Shown here piece after piece: positions 10,920 to 21,431 of a DNA stretch of 64,000 bases (position 1 is the first letter of the stretch; every line of letters starts with the position of its first letter). This stretch comes from Paramicrosporidium saccamoebae (Eukaryota; Rozellomycota), in the NCBI GenBank assembly GCA_002794465.1, contig MTSL01000149.1:21640-85639 (forward strand). The letters run 5' to 3'. A program made the translations under genes and the position numbers. The notes under the pieces are model-generated. The model worked only from the letters and a program-made list of their open reading frames with translations. It was not told the origin of the DNA and ran no database searches.

Positions 10920-13679
10920 TTAGCGTCGCCAGTATTGGGCCCATTTGTGAAGTGTCTCGAATACCTTGGGAAAGAGAGCGGTCATGGACTCGTCTATAAG
11001 CCGCTCTAACGCTAACAACGCATCTAATTCCTCCAGATCCAGCATTAGCCGATCGTGCACATATCGAGTTCCGACCGGATCTGAAGACAGCGCCAGAAAG
11101 GATATCAGTAGCCTTGCATGGCGCCGAAGAAGTGAGAATGCTGCAAAACAGAGCAGCTTGAAGCGATAGAACAGTGGGCCGGTAGGGCCTCCCATCGTCT
11201 CGACCATCTCTTTGCACAGCTTCATTGGAGGAGGAAACGGCTTGGGATCGTTGCCGAACAAGTAGGAAAAATCTACATGAAATATTCGTCCGTCGCGAGT
11301 CAGCAAGAGATTGTCAAGATGCCTATCACCAATTCCAAGTACATATGTGAACACGCAATACCCAGCTATCCAGTGAGTAATCGGAAATGAAGAGTACCGC
11401 AACTTTTCACAAAGTTATCTAAAACCTCCTCGGGGGCTGATGCGCTGGGAGGAAGATTTCCGCCGGATGAGGAGCGCTCAACAAGGTCAAACGTCGAAGC
11501 GAGACTTGCTAAGGAGGGGTTCATAGATGCTGCGCTCAAATAAGCCAGAACGCTGCCGCCATAGGCAGCAATGATGTTGGATAATGGCTCAGAGGGGATA
11601 AATTCGAGCATTCCCTCTGTCAGTGATAAGGCGATACATCGATACGGAGTGACTTTTAGATCCAGACAGTTTCGTTTCCAAATCACGTCCATCAATCGGA
11701 GCACACCCAAGATCAAAGCGTCCTGACGCATGTCCTCACCGGCCTTGACAATGATGGAATGTTCACGAATGTCCGTAGTCACAAATGACACCTTGACCGG
11801 CATCGCAGTGCTCTTAAATATCAGCAGCTTGTCAGGCAGAGTCCCAGTCACCTTAATGTTAACATCATATGGGAGTGAAAGCGTGGTGAATGAGAGAATG
11901 CCGTTCTTTGGATCACTAGTAACCTCCTTTAGTAGTGATATTCTCTGGTGCCGATTCAGCCGCACCAAGCGTGTATCTCTAAATAGCAGTGACATTTTCT
12001 TGAACAAGTGCTCCTGTTTGAAAAGTGACTGCATTAACTGGGCCGTTTCTACAGTTTTCTGAAATCGATGCAGCAGCAAACCCAGCAACCTTGCAAAGAT
12101 ATTGTCGCGAGATTCTTTTCCTGCAGAAATTTCCTTGGATCGCACCTTTAACTGCCAGAATAGTAGTTGTGCAAACGATGGCCATTCCAGTGCTTTTTCG
12201 ACGAGAAAATCACCCAGGAGATTCACTGCATTCTTGGCTTGCTTGACGCCCTCCTCGTCCCCTTCTGCATCCGGATAGAAATCTTGGTAGTGCGAGATAC
12301 GCTTAAAGTACTCTAGCATGCACGGAAAGATGAGGGTCATCATGTCCAGATCCATAGAGTAAATACTGCGAGAGAATGCCGCTGCCCAGATTAAATTCAC
12401 GTCTTCAGACAGAATTGGTCCTTCCACGGACATTAATTCCAAGCAAGTCCATGGTGATGGCGGGTCCCAGGTGAGCAGAACATCTCGTATCATTTCCACC
12501 TCTTCCCTGTCTTCCCAATCGACAATCTGTACAACTTTTGGCAGGGCCTACCCAAATCAATACGATGAAATGCCTCTGTACATGTTCGACATTTCTAAGC
12601 CAATAACGATATTTCCAAAACATTGCTCTATTATCCGGGGTCCAGTTCCATGTTATCGGCCGCGCTAGCAATTCCTAAAAGTCCAATTCCAGTCGCTCCG
12701 TTATACCATCAAGTATTCATAGGCCATGGCAGAGGGCTCGTGATCCCGTGGATCATCGTGAACAGTCCGTCTGTACTTTTTCCAATATTTCTCAACAGGG
12801 TCCAGCCCCATTTCTGATTCAGCGTCAACAAAGGACTGATCAACAACCTAATTGATCATGAAAACTTGGGGAGAATACATATTCTTCAAATTGAATCGGC
12901 TGAGTTAGGCGCGGAAGCTGAACAAAGACATACATTCGACGCGATTGTTCCGCCTCACGACGCTGCATCTGGCCGATCGCATCGGGATGGATTTTGCTAT
13001 GAAACGCTTCCGGTTCAATAAAGCCATCTTCGTAATCTTTCAAGAGCTGCTACGCGGTAAGGCGATTACGAATGTTACCTGTTCAAGAAGATTGAGTTTT
13101 TGAAATTCGCCAGAAAGGCTGGAATAATCTGGAATACCGTCTGTTTTGCAATTGCTAGGATCTGAAGGAAACTCTGCCGGGCTCGTCCACAACATTAACT
13201 TGTAATGCCCTTGTCGGAGTATATGCTTCTGCTTTTCCGTCGTGTTGAATAAATACAGGGTGGTGCCGGCCAGAATCTTTTGGGTGTCACGCTGCACAAG
13301 ACTCAGAATTAAACAGCTGGTGGGGTTCATTTCATCAATTCGGCAGCCAAAGTCCACCTCTTCTCCCCATACCGGCTCCCGTCCATTCCTAAACTGTAGG
13401 AGAGAGGCTGTCGGTACTGCTGTAAGATGGAGCGCGTTTCAAGCGGGCCAAATATTATCTCCCCACCATGTGCTAGTTCCACTTGCCAGCTCAACTCGAG
13501 CGGACTACAGAGTGAATTGCGAGGCAATATGCCTACTCATCAGACTCGACTCCAAGTGCCCGTCCAATCGGTCCGATTAATGCGTCTCTACAGAAAATTA
13601 CAGATATAGGGAGATTATACATTTTAACAATAACGTGATGGTCAACATTGAGAGACGACTTGACGGGAACATTGTCCAT
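10920..13679 (-). CDS. VPS34: class III phosphatidylinositol 3-kinase VPS34
   Basis: Eight exons: 13679-13537, 13504-13467, 13419-13079, 13049-12879, 12847-12707, 12674-12582, 12547-11398, 11365-10920. Introns are 32, 47, 29, 31, 32, 34 and 32 nt; frame is kept across all, giving 840 residues (yeast 875). VPS34 makes PI3P for autophagy and endosomal sorting. Order is an N-terminal C2-like domain, a helical PIK domain, then the kinase with VKAGEDMRQDALILG, catalytic GIGDRHLDNLLL and the family's C-terminal HKWAQYWRR. The DFG motif reads DFS (FHVDFSYLF), an uncommon substitution at the metal-binding loop. The 47-nt intron and the short second exon are the least certain part. Confidence 0.9.
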
Positions 13680-13727
13680 TTGATATGAAATCTGTGACGC
13701 GAGATAGTATATTTACGGGCCAGGGAT

Positions 13728-13820
13728 TCCCACAAGGGTCTGTTGATGAGCGAATGAATTGTATTAAAGCATGTAGCAGTTAGATAGCTATCTTTAATAC
13801 AATTGGGATGGCTTGTGGGA
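13728..13820. repeat. nested perfect inverted repeat (cruciform/hairpin)
   Basis: An outer pair, TCCCACAAG at 13728-13736 and CTTGTGGGA at 13812-13820, encloses an inner 13-bp pair, AATTGTATTAAAG at 13757-13769 and CTTTAATACAATT at 13792-13804. The loop side contains a 12-bp palindrome, AGATAGCTATCT (13782-13793). It lies in the 276-bp gap between the UGDH 3' end (13956) and the VPS34 start (13679), both on the minus strand. Confidence 0.75.
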
Positions 13821-13955
13821 TCGCTATTCGAGTCGGGTTTACCAATGGTACGCGAACATTGTTTAACAGGGTCATTCCTTTCAACTTCACATGGGGAAAT
13901 TTGTTTTATTTTTGATCAATACTGTGGGTCCCCGATCATTGGAACAGGCGCTTAT

Positions 13956-15407
13956 TCACTTCCAAGCCGAAGTTATAGGCTGTGACTTGCCAATAATCTC
14001 CACGCTAAAGCCAATTTGTCGCAGTTCGATGGGGTCCAGAATCAGACGACCGTCAAAAATAAAGGCTGGCTTACGCATTGATTGGTAGATGCGTTTGTAA
14101 TCAAGGGTCTTGAATTGGTCCCATTCAGTGCAAACTACCAGTGCATCCGCTTCCTTGCACGCCTCGTACACATCTGTATTCAATGTAATGTTGGAAGTGC
14201 CATTTGGACGGCGGAGAGAGGAAATGTCCTCTAACATCTGCTCGTGACTCACAACTGGATCGTAAATGGACAATTGTGCATCCTCGGCCAGCAAACAGTC
14301 CACCACTGTGAGTGCGGGGGTTTCCCTCGTATCGCCGGTATTCTTCTTGAACGCAAAGCCCAGAATGGCAATGCGCTTATTGGAGACAGTGTGGAAGAGA
14401 TTGCTGATGATTTTTCGTACAAATCGCGTTTTCTGATATTCATTGAGATCAACGACCTGCTTCCAATAATGGGCCACCTCGGGCAAGTTGAGACTTTCAC
14501 AGAGATACACCAGGTTGAGGATATCTTTGTGGAAGCAGCTCCCTCCAAAGCCCACACCTGCCTTTAGGAAGTTGGGGCCGATACGCGTATCCCAACCAAC
14601 GGCAGTTGCCACTTCATCAATGTCCGCGCCAGTTGCTTCGCAGAGAGCAGAGAGTGCATTAACACTGGAGATGCGTTGAGCAAGCATTGCATTGGCTGCC
14701 AGCTTGCTGAGCTCGGAAGACCACAGGTTGGTTGTGATGATACGTTTGCGAGGGACCCAATTGCTGTATATCTTGACGAGCGCCTCTTGGGCATCTTTTC
14801 CAGCCGGACTGTTCATCCCACCGATTAGGATGCGATCTGGAGCCTGTAGATCGGCGATCGCAGTTCCTTCGGCGAGGAATTCGGGATTAGACAGCACTTG
14901 GAAACAAACATTTGGGCGACAATTGTTCTCCAGAATGGTCAAGATGCTCTGGGCAGTGCGACAGGGCACAGTGCTCTTTTCCACAATAATCTTGTTGCTA
15001 GTGGACGCATCAACAATCATCCTAGTAGCCGCTTCAATATACTTTAAATCCGCCGCCATCCCAGCCCCCAGTCCGGACGTCTTTGTTGGGGTATTGACAC
15101 TCACAAAGATCAGCTCGGCCTCCTCGATGGCCCGCGTCACATCCGTTGTGAAAAAGAGATTTCTTCCACGGCATCGGCCAACTACTTCTTCCAGGCCGGG
15201 CTCATAAATGGGCAAGGGACCTTCGTTCCAGAGACGGATCCTCTCCACAGAAATATCAACAATGGTGACCTTGATGTGTGGACAACGATCGGCAATGACG
15301 GCACATGTGGGACCGCCCACATAACCGGCGCCTATGCAGCAGACCTTTGTAATGTGAGTAGGGAATCCGTTGGAAGTGGACTCGGCAGCGTTCGTTGGTA
15401 TCGGCAT
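13956..15407 (-). CDS. UDP-glucose 6-dehydrogenase
   Basis: A 483-residue single exon, normal length (human 494). It oxidises UDP-glucose to UDP-glucuronate with two NAD+ in the cytosol. The N-terminal Rossmann motif is [14 protein letters not shown], followed by PIYEPGLEE. The catalytic cysteine lies in [11 protein letters not shown], and the central helix and C-terminal substrate half are intact ([20 protein letters not shown]). The product feeds glucuronate/xylose-containing glycans. The enzyme is patchily distributed in fungi. ATG at 15407. Confidence 0.95.
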   Translation of the reverse strand: MPIPTNAAESTSNGFPTHITKVCCIGAGYVGGPTCAVIADRCPHIKVTIVDISVERIRLWNEGPLPIYEPGLEEVVGRCRGRNLFFTTDVTRAIEEAELIFVSVNTPTKTSGLGAGMAADLKYIEAATRMIVDASTSNKIIVEKSTVPCRTAQSILTILENNCRPNVCFQVLSNPEFLAEGTAIADLQAPDRILIGGMNSPAGKDAQEALVKIYSNWVPRKRIITTNLWSSELSKLAANAMLAQRISSVNALSALCEATGADIDEVATAVGWDTRIGPNFLKAGVGFGGSCFHKDILNLVYLCESLNLPEVAHYWKQVVDLNEYQKTRFVRKIISNLFHTVSNKRIAILGFAFKKNTGDTRETPALTVVDCLLAEDAQLSIYDPVVSHEQMLEDISSLRRPNGTSNITLNTDVYEACKEADALVVCTEWDQFKTLDYKRIYQSMRKPAFIFDGRLILDPIELRQIGFSVEIIGKSQPITSAWK

Positions 15408-15694
15408 TTCGAGACTCCCGTAGGGTGGACCGATGTTTTGAGGGACTGCAACTTCCAGATCTGGCTTTAATTTGACCTTGCTTGGTCCACAATATCACAA
15501 AGGAAAATTGCGTTTATTCTTTCCTCTATTCATATCGGTAGGCTATATTGTCTCATAGTACATTTTGTTTGTCAAACTTATCCCGGCAAGGGTGTTCTTA
15601 GCAGCTTCCGGTGGCTTGGCCAATAAAACATGTTCATCCATAGTCGCTCTTCTTCTTGTCATCACATACAGCTCTTCTAGGGCCTCCTCTTCGT

Positions 15695-16502
15695 CTACAT
15701 CAATGAGCTGGGAGCTACCAGACGCTTGCCCCTAGCCCCGACTTTCACGTCACATGATGGGTAAATCCACATCTGATACGCCACCCCCGAGTCGACAATC
15801 AGCTGGATGACACCACAAAGAATGAATTGGAGCGGCGAGTTGCGGGCGATGAAGAAAAAGGTCTTGAACGCATCTCCCAGAAACCATGATCCCAGCAATT
15901 CGGGCCTGCCATATTAGTTAAGGATAGATGTAGGTACCTCAGACCACCGGTGGCTTTGGCTTTCCAATTGCTGTAGAATTGCGGCATCGCCAGAGTTGAC
16001 TCAATCATCAGGGCAAGTCCCCCCACCGCCTCGGTAATCCAGACGGATCCAAAAATGAGCTTGTTGAGGATGGTGACGGTGGCAATGGAGAACACAAATA
16101 GTCCCAGAAACGCTAGATATTCGCCAAAGTAGTCCCATTGCCAGAAATTTTCCATAGCAAATCCTATAGGTGAGTGTAAACAATCCTACTACCTCGAGTA
16201 ACATCATAATTATGCTTCTCACTCTTGCTCGGACGGTTCTTGAGCTGGACCCTCACAATCAACTCTAAAAGGACAAGCTGAGCGGCTATCATCATAACAC
16301 TCTGACAGAGCAGGGTGAGTTCGAATCCCTTGAGAAACCAAAAGAATACGCGCAGGATGTTGGCGGAAATCAAAATGAAGCAGACGAGGGGGGAGAAGCC
16401 CCCTGGATCCTGTGAAGTCCTAATATTCATGTACTGCGGAATGTAGCCCACGATGGGCCCAAAGATAAGTCCCAAGCAGAGGAGAAGCTCCAGGAATGTC
16501 AT
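15695..16502 (-). CDS. PQ-loop membrane protein, SLC66A2/PQLC1 type
   Basis: Exons 16502-? with introns of 29 nt (about 16193-16165, GTAGTA...CTATAG) and 32 nt (about 15928-15897, GTACCT...GGCAG, with a CTTAACTAAT branch-like motif). It has two PQ-loops: GPIVGYIPQYMNIRTSQDPGGFS near residue 15 and MPQFYSNWKAKATGG in the second half. The block ANILRVFFWF and the ending GSWFLGDAFKTFFFIARNSPLQF follow human SLC66A2 closely. Such proteins sit in Golgi/endosomal membranes and influence phospholipid scrambling. The printed frame ends at 15695, but an acidic frame (LIDVDEEEALEELYVMT) stays open to a stop at 15543-15545. A further micro-intron (for example 41 nt after YPSCD) may add that tail. Confidence 0.83.
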
Positions 16503-16589
16503 CGGTCCGCCAACCAATCATCGTCAGGATAAATACCATTGTTTAATCTCGAAACTATTTAATTTTAGAACACTGTGCACCCTAATTTA

Positions 16590-17552
16590 ATGAGAGTCGC
16601 CCCGTTGTCCCTCCTCTTTGCTATCTTTGGTAATGTCCAGTCTGCTCAAATGAGGGACCGTGACATTGAAAAATGTGTTGCGTGCCATGGCCTGGCCAAC
16701 CATGTGGTGAGTCGTTTGGCGGACACGGAGTCCCGCGCCAACGAGGAAGTGTATATTGGCAAACGTTTGGATGCCAATGGAAAGGAAGTTCCTAGCCGCG
16801 TGATCCGCTATGGAGACTCGTAAGAGCGTTTACTTGAACTTTACTAATCTCATAGTAACGAGAGACTATTGGACGTTTTGGAGGGTGCCTGTGAGGCCAA
16901 TTCCAAGAAAGCCCGTGTAACCCATTCTTCTTTTGACTAACGTTAGTGTAACGAGTTCCTTCATGAACGCGAAGATGAAATTTCCACCTGGTTCCACGAG
17001 TCTCGCCGGACAGGCAACTTTTTCAAAGAGGTCTGTGAGGCTCGCATTAATGGATGTAATGCTCAAGTGGTGCAAGAATTCTTGGCAAAGGCATCTAAGA
17101 ATGTTGAAGTTGAGGATGATGTGCCCAAGAAGGAGACCCCGAAAGCGGCGGCACCCAAGACCGAGAAGAAAGAGACACCCAAGGTTGAGAAGAAAGAGAC
17201 ACCCAAGACTGAAAAGAAAGAGTCCACTGCACCCACCTTTGATGCTGTCGCCATTGTTAAAAAGATTGTGAACCGCATCAAGGGCAACATGATTCGCATC
17301 TACAATCTCTCTTCCGAGCTTCAGCGTGAGATGGTGCCGATTATTAAGACCAAGAACTGGGAAAAGCTCAAGACTACCCTGAAGAATAAGGACTTTTACC
17401 AAAAATACTGGATCGTCTTTGCGGCCTTTGCATCGATGATCTATTTGCTTGCGTCGTTTGTGGAAATGATTTTCGGCAAGTCGGGGAAGAAGGTACGTAC
17501 TGCTGGCACTGCCAAGCGTCGTACTGCGGTAAAGTCCAAGAAGGAAGAGTAA
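16590..17552 (+). CDS. canopy-like (DUF3456) ER protein with C-terminal membrane segment
   Basis: Exons 16590-16819, 16856-16916, 16947-17552; introns of 36 and 30 nt; 298 residues. It has a signal peptide (MRVAPLSLLFAIFGNVQSA), then a saposin-like cysteine pattern: CVACHGL, GKRLDANGKE, GACEAN, CNEFLHEREDEISTWF, VCEARINGC. This is the arrangement of canopy/CNPY proteins, ER co-chaperones of membrane receptors. A lysine-rich repeat (KKETPK units) separates it from a membrane span near WIVFAAFASMIYLLASFVEMI and a basic cytosolic end. Canopy family assignment is from cysteine spacing and is reasonably secure; partner unknown. Confidence 0.75.
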
Positions 17553-17666
17553 TTTCAAGAATTTGAATATGCAGAATAAAAGGTTGTGTTAATGAGATTG
17601 TGTGGGGGGTTTGTGGGTGGATGAGATGAGGTGTGAGCGAGACGGGCGTGATTGAGATTTGTGTAG

Positions 17667-18991
17667 ATGTTAATTATCGTTGGTTTCTATATATGTTATA
17701 CTCTCGCACTTTCTGCACTCTTTGTGCTTTGTGCTTTTTGCACTCTTTGCGCTTTTTGCACTTTCTGCACTCTGCGCTTTTGCACTTGTTCTCAATTTTA
17801 TAGGTTTAACAACATTGGACATTTGTGTTAACTGGTCATGCGGCATAGTAACAACTGGGCAGTTTTGGTGTGCACATCCACCTTTTGGTTCAACTATCGA
17901 CATGTCGCCAATGTACTCTCCGTTTACCATATTATCAAGCGACTCGGTATTCCTGACGACCATATAATATTGATGCTGGCCGACGACATGGCCTGCAATC
18001 CACGCAACCCTATCCCGGGTGCCGTATTTAATCATTACAACCATCATCTGAACGTCTATGGCTCTGATGTCGAAGTGGATTATCGTGGCAGTGAGGTTAC
18101 GGTAGATAGTGTTTTGCGGCTGCTTACTAGTATCCCACAAAACATATGGAATGATTTGTAGACCGGCTGCCAGTGGAGACTCCGCAATCAAAGCGGTTGG
18201 CAACAGATGAACAGAGCAATGTGCTGATTTACATGACGGGACATGGCGGGGATAATTTTCTCAAGTTCCAGGACCAGGAGGAGATTAATGCAAGGGACCT
18301 AGCTGATGCCTTTACTCAGATGCACGAACGGAGGAGGTATTCTCAGTGTAAATTCCGTATTAACCTTGCCAGGTATAACGAAATCCTACTAATGATCGAC
18401 ACTTGCCAGGCTAGCACTATGCACGACCACATTGTGGCCCCCGGAGTCACTGCAATTGCAAGTAGCATCCGTGGCGAGTCCTCCTATTCCGTAACCAAAT
18501 CCACCTTCTCACAGTTGTAGTATCAAGTCGACGATGAGCTGGGGGTGGCGGTGCTGGATCGTTTCACATGGGCACTCTTAGAGTTTACCAAAAATATCAA
18601 CTCGACCTCCACTGCCACTGTGCAAGATTTATTCGACTCGCTGGATCCCAAGTTTCTCTCCTCCCATCCTGATCTGAAACAGAGTGATATGGCAACCTCA
18701 CCTTCCGAAGCACGAATAGTCGATTTCCTTGGCAACGTGCGGACCGTGGAGACGGATGTCGACCCAGTCTTCTTGCGGGACGGGGTTGAGCTGGAAAAGT
18801 TTACTCAGACGCCAAAATTCAAAATTGTGTTGGATGAGTCTCTGTCTTTGGAACAACAGGTTTTGGGGATTCCATCGAGAGAGTTTTTCCTGTTGAAACC
18901 GTCCCAGCCTCTCCTGAGCTCAGTGTTCCCCATGTTTGTATTTTTGATAATTTCATACTCTTTCTACAAGGCAGTACGTCGGGCACAATAA
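17667..18991 (+). CDS. GPI8: GPI transamidase catalytic subunit GPI8/PIG-K
   Basis: Cysteine protease that cleaves the GPI signal of precursor proteins in the ER and transfers the anchor. Downstream exons are clear: 17849-18129, 18162-18490, 18521-18991 with introns of 32 and 30 nt. Catalytic histidine is in [11 protein letters not shown] and cysteine in LMIDTCQAS; the [18 protein letters not shown] block starts the mature domain and a C-terminal membrane span ends it. The first exon is less certain. ATG 17667 gives a hydrophobic signal peptide encoded by a CTTTTTGCACT-type repeat, joined by a 45-nt (17804-17848) or 24-nt (17825-17848) intron in the correct frame. The 45-nt version predicts 405 residues (yeast 411). 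ATG 17693 is an alternative. Confidence 0.9.
17701..17790 (+). repeat. ~11-bp CTTTxTGCACT minisatellite in the GPI8 signal-peptide region
   Basis: Eight or so degenerate copies of CTTT(T)TGCACT in a row. All three forward frames stay open across it and are hydrophobic, so it can serve as the signal-peptide-coding part of GPI8 in whichever frame is used. Confidence 0.7.
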
Positions 18992-19038
18992 ACATTCTTC
19001 CACCCATCAAAGAGAAACTCGGAGTAATTCGTTTAACC

Positions 19039-20305
19039 ATGGGCGCATGCTTGGCTTGTTGTGCTTTGGACGCAGGTAATGGGTTGGCTGTCATGTCTCA
19101 TTCTGCCAGGATGTGGACTTGTCTCGGGCGCTGGCAGCATGATCCTCGGCTGCCTTCCGTGGAGTAAGAGTAGAGGTGCCCGTTACATGAATGCGGTTGT
19201 ATTCTTCCTCTACTGTGCACTGATATTCTCCGCTCCGTATTCTCACGACAATGGCTGATGATTTAGGTCGTGGTGTGGATATGTGGCCAGAGTGGCTCCC
19301 ATAAAGGGGATAAAATGTGATGCAGACTGCTACACATTTTATACTGTTTACCGGCTCGGCTATGCACTGGCGCTGTATCACCTGGTCCAAACAATGGCCT
19401 TGATTGGCGTGGAAGATGGCTCCAATCCACGGGCAATCATTCAGAATGGCTTCTGGCCCGCCAAGTTGTTACTACTAGCAATATTGGCAGTGGGCAGTCT
19501 ATGGATTCCGCATTGGCTGATCGATTACATGTTTTATCCAACAGTTTTCCTCGGATTCTTGTTTGTATGTGTGCAGGGAGTATTGCTGGTGGATCTGGCA
19601 TTTAACTGGGCAGAGGGCATGCTGGAGGGAGCGTCAGACGGAAGTGCCATCTATCAGTATTTGATCATCGGCTCCACTGCCATCCTCAATTTAGCAATCA
19701 TCGGAGTGACCGCTTCAGTGTACTTGTATTTTGAGCGCAATCTGGAGCGGACTTTGATGACAGTGACCGCTCTGATCTTGGTTCTAATGACCGTTTGCTC
19801 CGCACTTCCATCGGTCCAGGAAAAATCGCCCAGTTCAGGAATCTTTCAATCTGCGGTTCTCGGCCTCTTTTCGCTACTAGTCATCACCAGCGCCTTTATC
19901 AGTAACCCAACCCTGCCCAAGCTGGGCACATCAGTTTCAACCTCATTTCCTGTACTCAGCAAAATTGTATCGGCCTTTAACATTGTTTTTGCATACTTGG
20001 CCGTTGCACAGGTATCGTTCAGCAACACTTCCAGCATATCGCGTCTCACTTCTGACCAAGAGAATACGACCAGTGATGATGATGATGATGCCGAGTACCA
20101 TTATACTCTGTTTCATCTGATTTTTGCATTCGCTGCCGTTTACACAGTTCTGTACAGTACGTATTGGCAGTACTCTGACGCTGTCGGAAAGGTTGTTGAG
20201 AGTGCCTTTGGTTTCTGGACGCGCGTCGTGGCCAGTTGGTTTGACGGGCTGTTGTATATTTGGATCCTCTTTGCTCCAATTGTTTTGCAAGATTCGCTCT
20301 TTTAA
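19039..20305 (+). CDS. SERINC/TMS1 family membrane protein
   Basis: Exons 19039-19075, 19110-19236, 19267-20305; introns of 34 and 30 nt; 400 residues. Starts MGACLACCALDAG, the cysteine-rich beginning typical of the family, and has about ten membrane spans. Conserved blocks include YRLGYALALYHLV and AFIWIPHWLID-like SLWIPHWLID, plus the acidic loop SDDDDDAEYHYTLFHLIFAF before the last two spans. SERINC/TMS1 proteins are lipid scramblase-like proteins of plasma membrane and vacuole. It ends 77 bp from the convergent USE1 gene. Confidence 0.9.
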
Positions 20306-20382
20306 TAAATAAGCAATTATATTGAGCTATAGATTCTTTGCTCAGTTACCCCGCAAGTCGCCTCAATAACAAACATATTGGA

Positions 20383-21209
20383 CTATGAACTCTTGGTGAC
20401 TACGATCAGCATAAAGGTAAGTAGCAGCGAGATCAAAACAAAGACGGTCAACAAAATCAGTTTCCATGTTGTGGCCCAGGACTTTGACGAGAAAGACTGC
20501 AAATCGCGATGTTGGTCCTTGAATCGTCCTGCGTTCACCCCTAATGCTAAGTCAGCCTTGTTCACTATTTCGCGGTCACGTTCCACCAGATCCCGCAGTG
20601 CAAAGTTATTGCTCTTTAAACGACGGGCCATATGGACCAATTCGGCAGTCAGTTCGTCGTGCTCTTTTCGACGCTCACGTGGCCTGTTTGGCTCCTCAGC
20701 TACTCGCCAATCCACGTTTGGCTTAGTTCGGTTTCTCGTATACGCCGTTGCCTGTACAGCGGGACTAGGAATAGCACTATCACGAACATCACCTTCCTGA
20801 ATCGCAGCTCCATGAGCCGCAGCGTCAGGAGCCGTAGCGTCAAGAGTCATAGTGTCAGGAGTAGGTGCTACCGGCACAGTTTGTAGTGGCTCAGCATTTG
20901 CTACATTTTGTGCTATAATTTCCTGAAGGTGCTTCAGGTCTGTCTCGTTGCTTTACAAAGTCAGAATGCAAGAGTAGTTGTACCTTTCTAGCTCCTTTTC
21001 TATGAGAGCCAGCTCAGCTTCCAATTGCTCCTTTTCCTCGTGAGCACCAGAATGAAGGGCTGCCCTCAGCTCCACCAACGCCTAGCAAATTCGAACAACA
21101 AGCCAAGGTATACGGCGCGTATTTTGGTGACTCGAACCAGTAGACCCTCTGTTGAGGGCGGAGAGAAGGCGTACCTCTTGGTGCTTTCTAGTAATCTAAA
21201 TTTTGACAT
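20383..21209 (-). CDS. USE1-type ER SNARE
   Basis: Exons 21209-21114, 21081-20984, 20950-20383; introns of 32 and 33 nt; 253 residues. USE1 is the Qc-type SNARE of Golgi-to-ER retrograde fusion, with SEC20 and UFE1. The C-terminal half has the SNARE helix (ELVHMARRLKSNNFALRDLV, then VNKADLALGVNAGRF) directly followed by the tail anchor LILLTVFVLISLLLTFMLIVV. The N-terminal half is helical, and an Ala/Pro/Thr-rich linker contains a short TLDATAPDAAA repeat. USE1 rather than another Qc SNARE is supported by the MARRLKSN start of the helix. Confidence 0.8.
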
Positions 21210-21431
21210 TCTGATTGTTCCAGGGATTGCCTCCAAATAAAATATGATAGATGCGCGAGTTAATTATGCAGCATCGCTAAACCGTATTGGTTATAAGCTA
21301 ATTACAACTCCGTAACGGCACTGTCGTATTGGACATCAATTTGAAACCATCCAATCACCGTTCCTCGAGACTACACCTTCCCGATCAGGCGATCGAGTCA
21401 CCTTCCTAAACCGGCAACAACTTGGTAAGCA

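Noticed and set aside
13345-13380. A 15-nt GTATGG...AGAG intron in VPS34 suggested by two overlapping frames
   Set aside because: A single upstream intron (13466-13420) explains the frame change and restores the C2-domain sequence, so the ultra-short intron is not needed.
16300-16345. tRNA T-loop-like GAGTTCGAATCCCTT
   Set aside because: It lies inside the conserved coding sequence of the SLC66A2-like gene and no acceptor or anticodon arms pair around it.
16866-17558. A 230-residue minus-strand frame opposite the canopy-like gene
   Set aside because: The plus strand explains the sequence with a signal peptide, conserved cysteines and two consistent introns.
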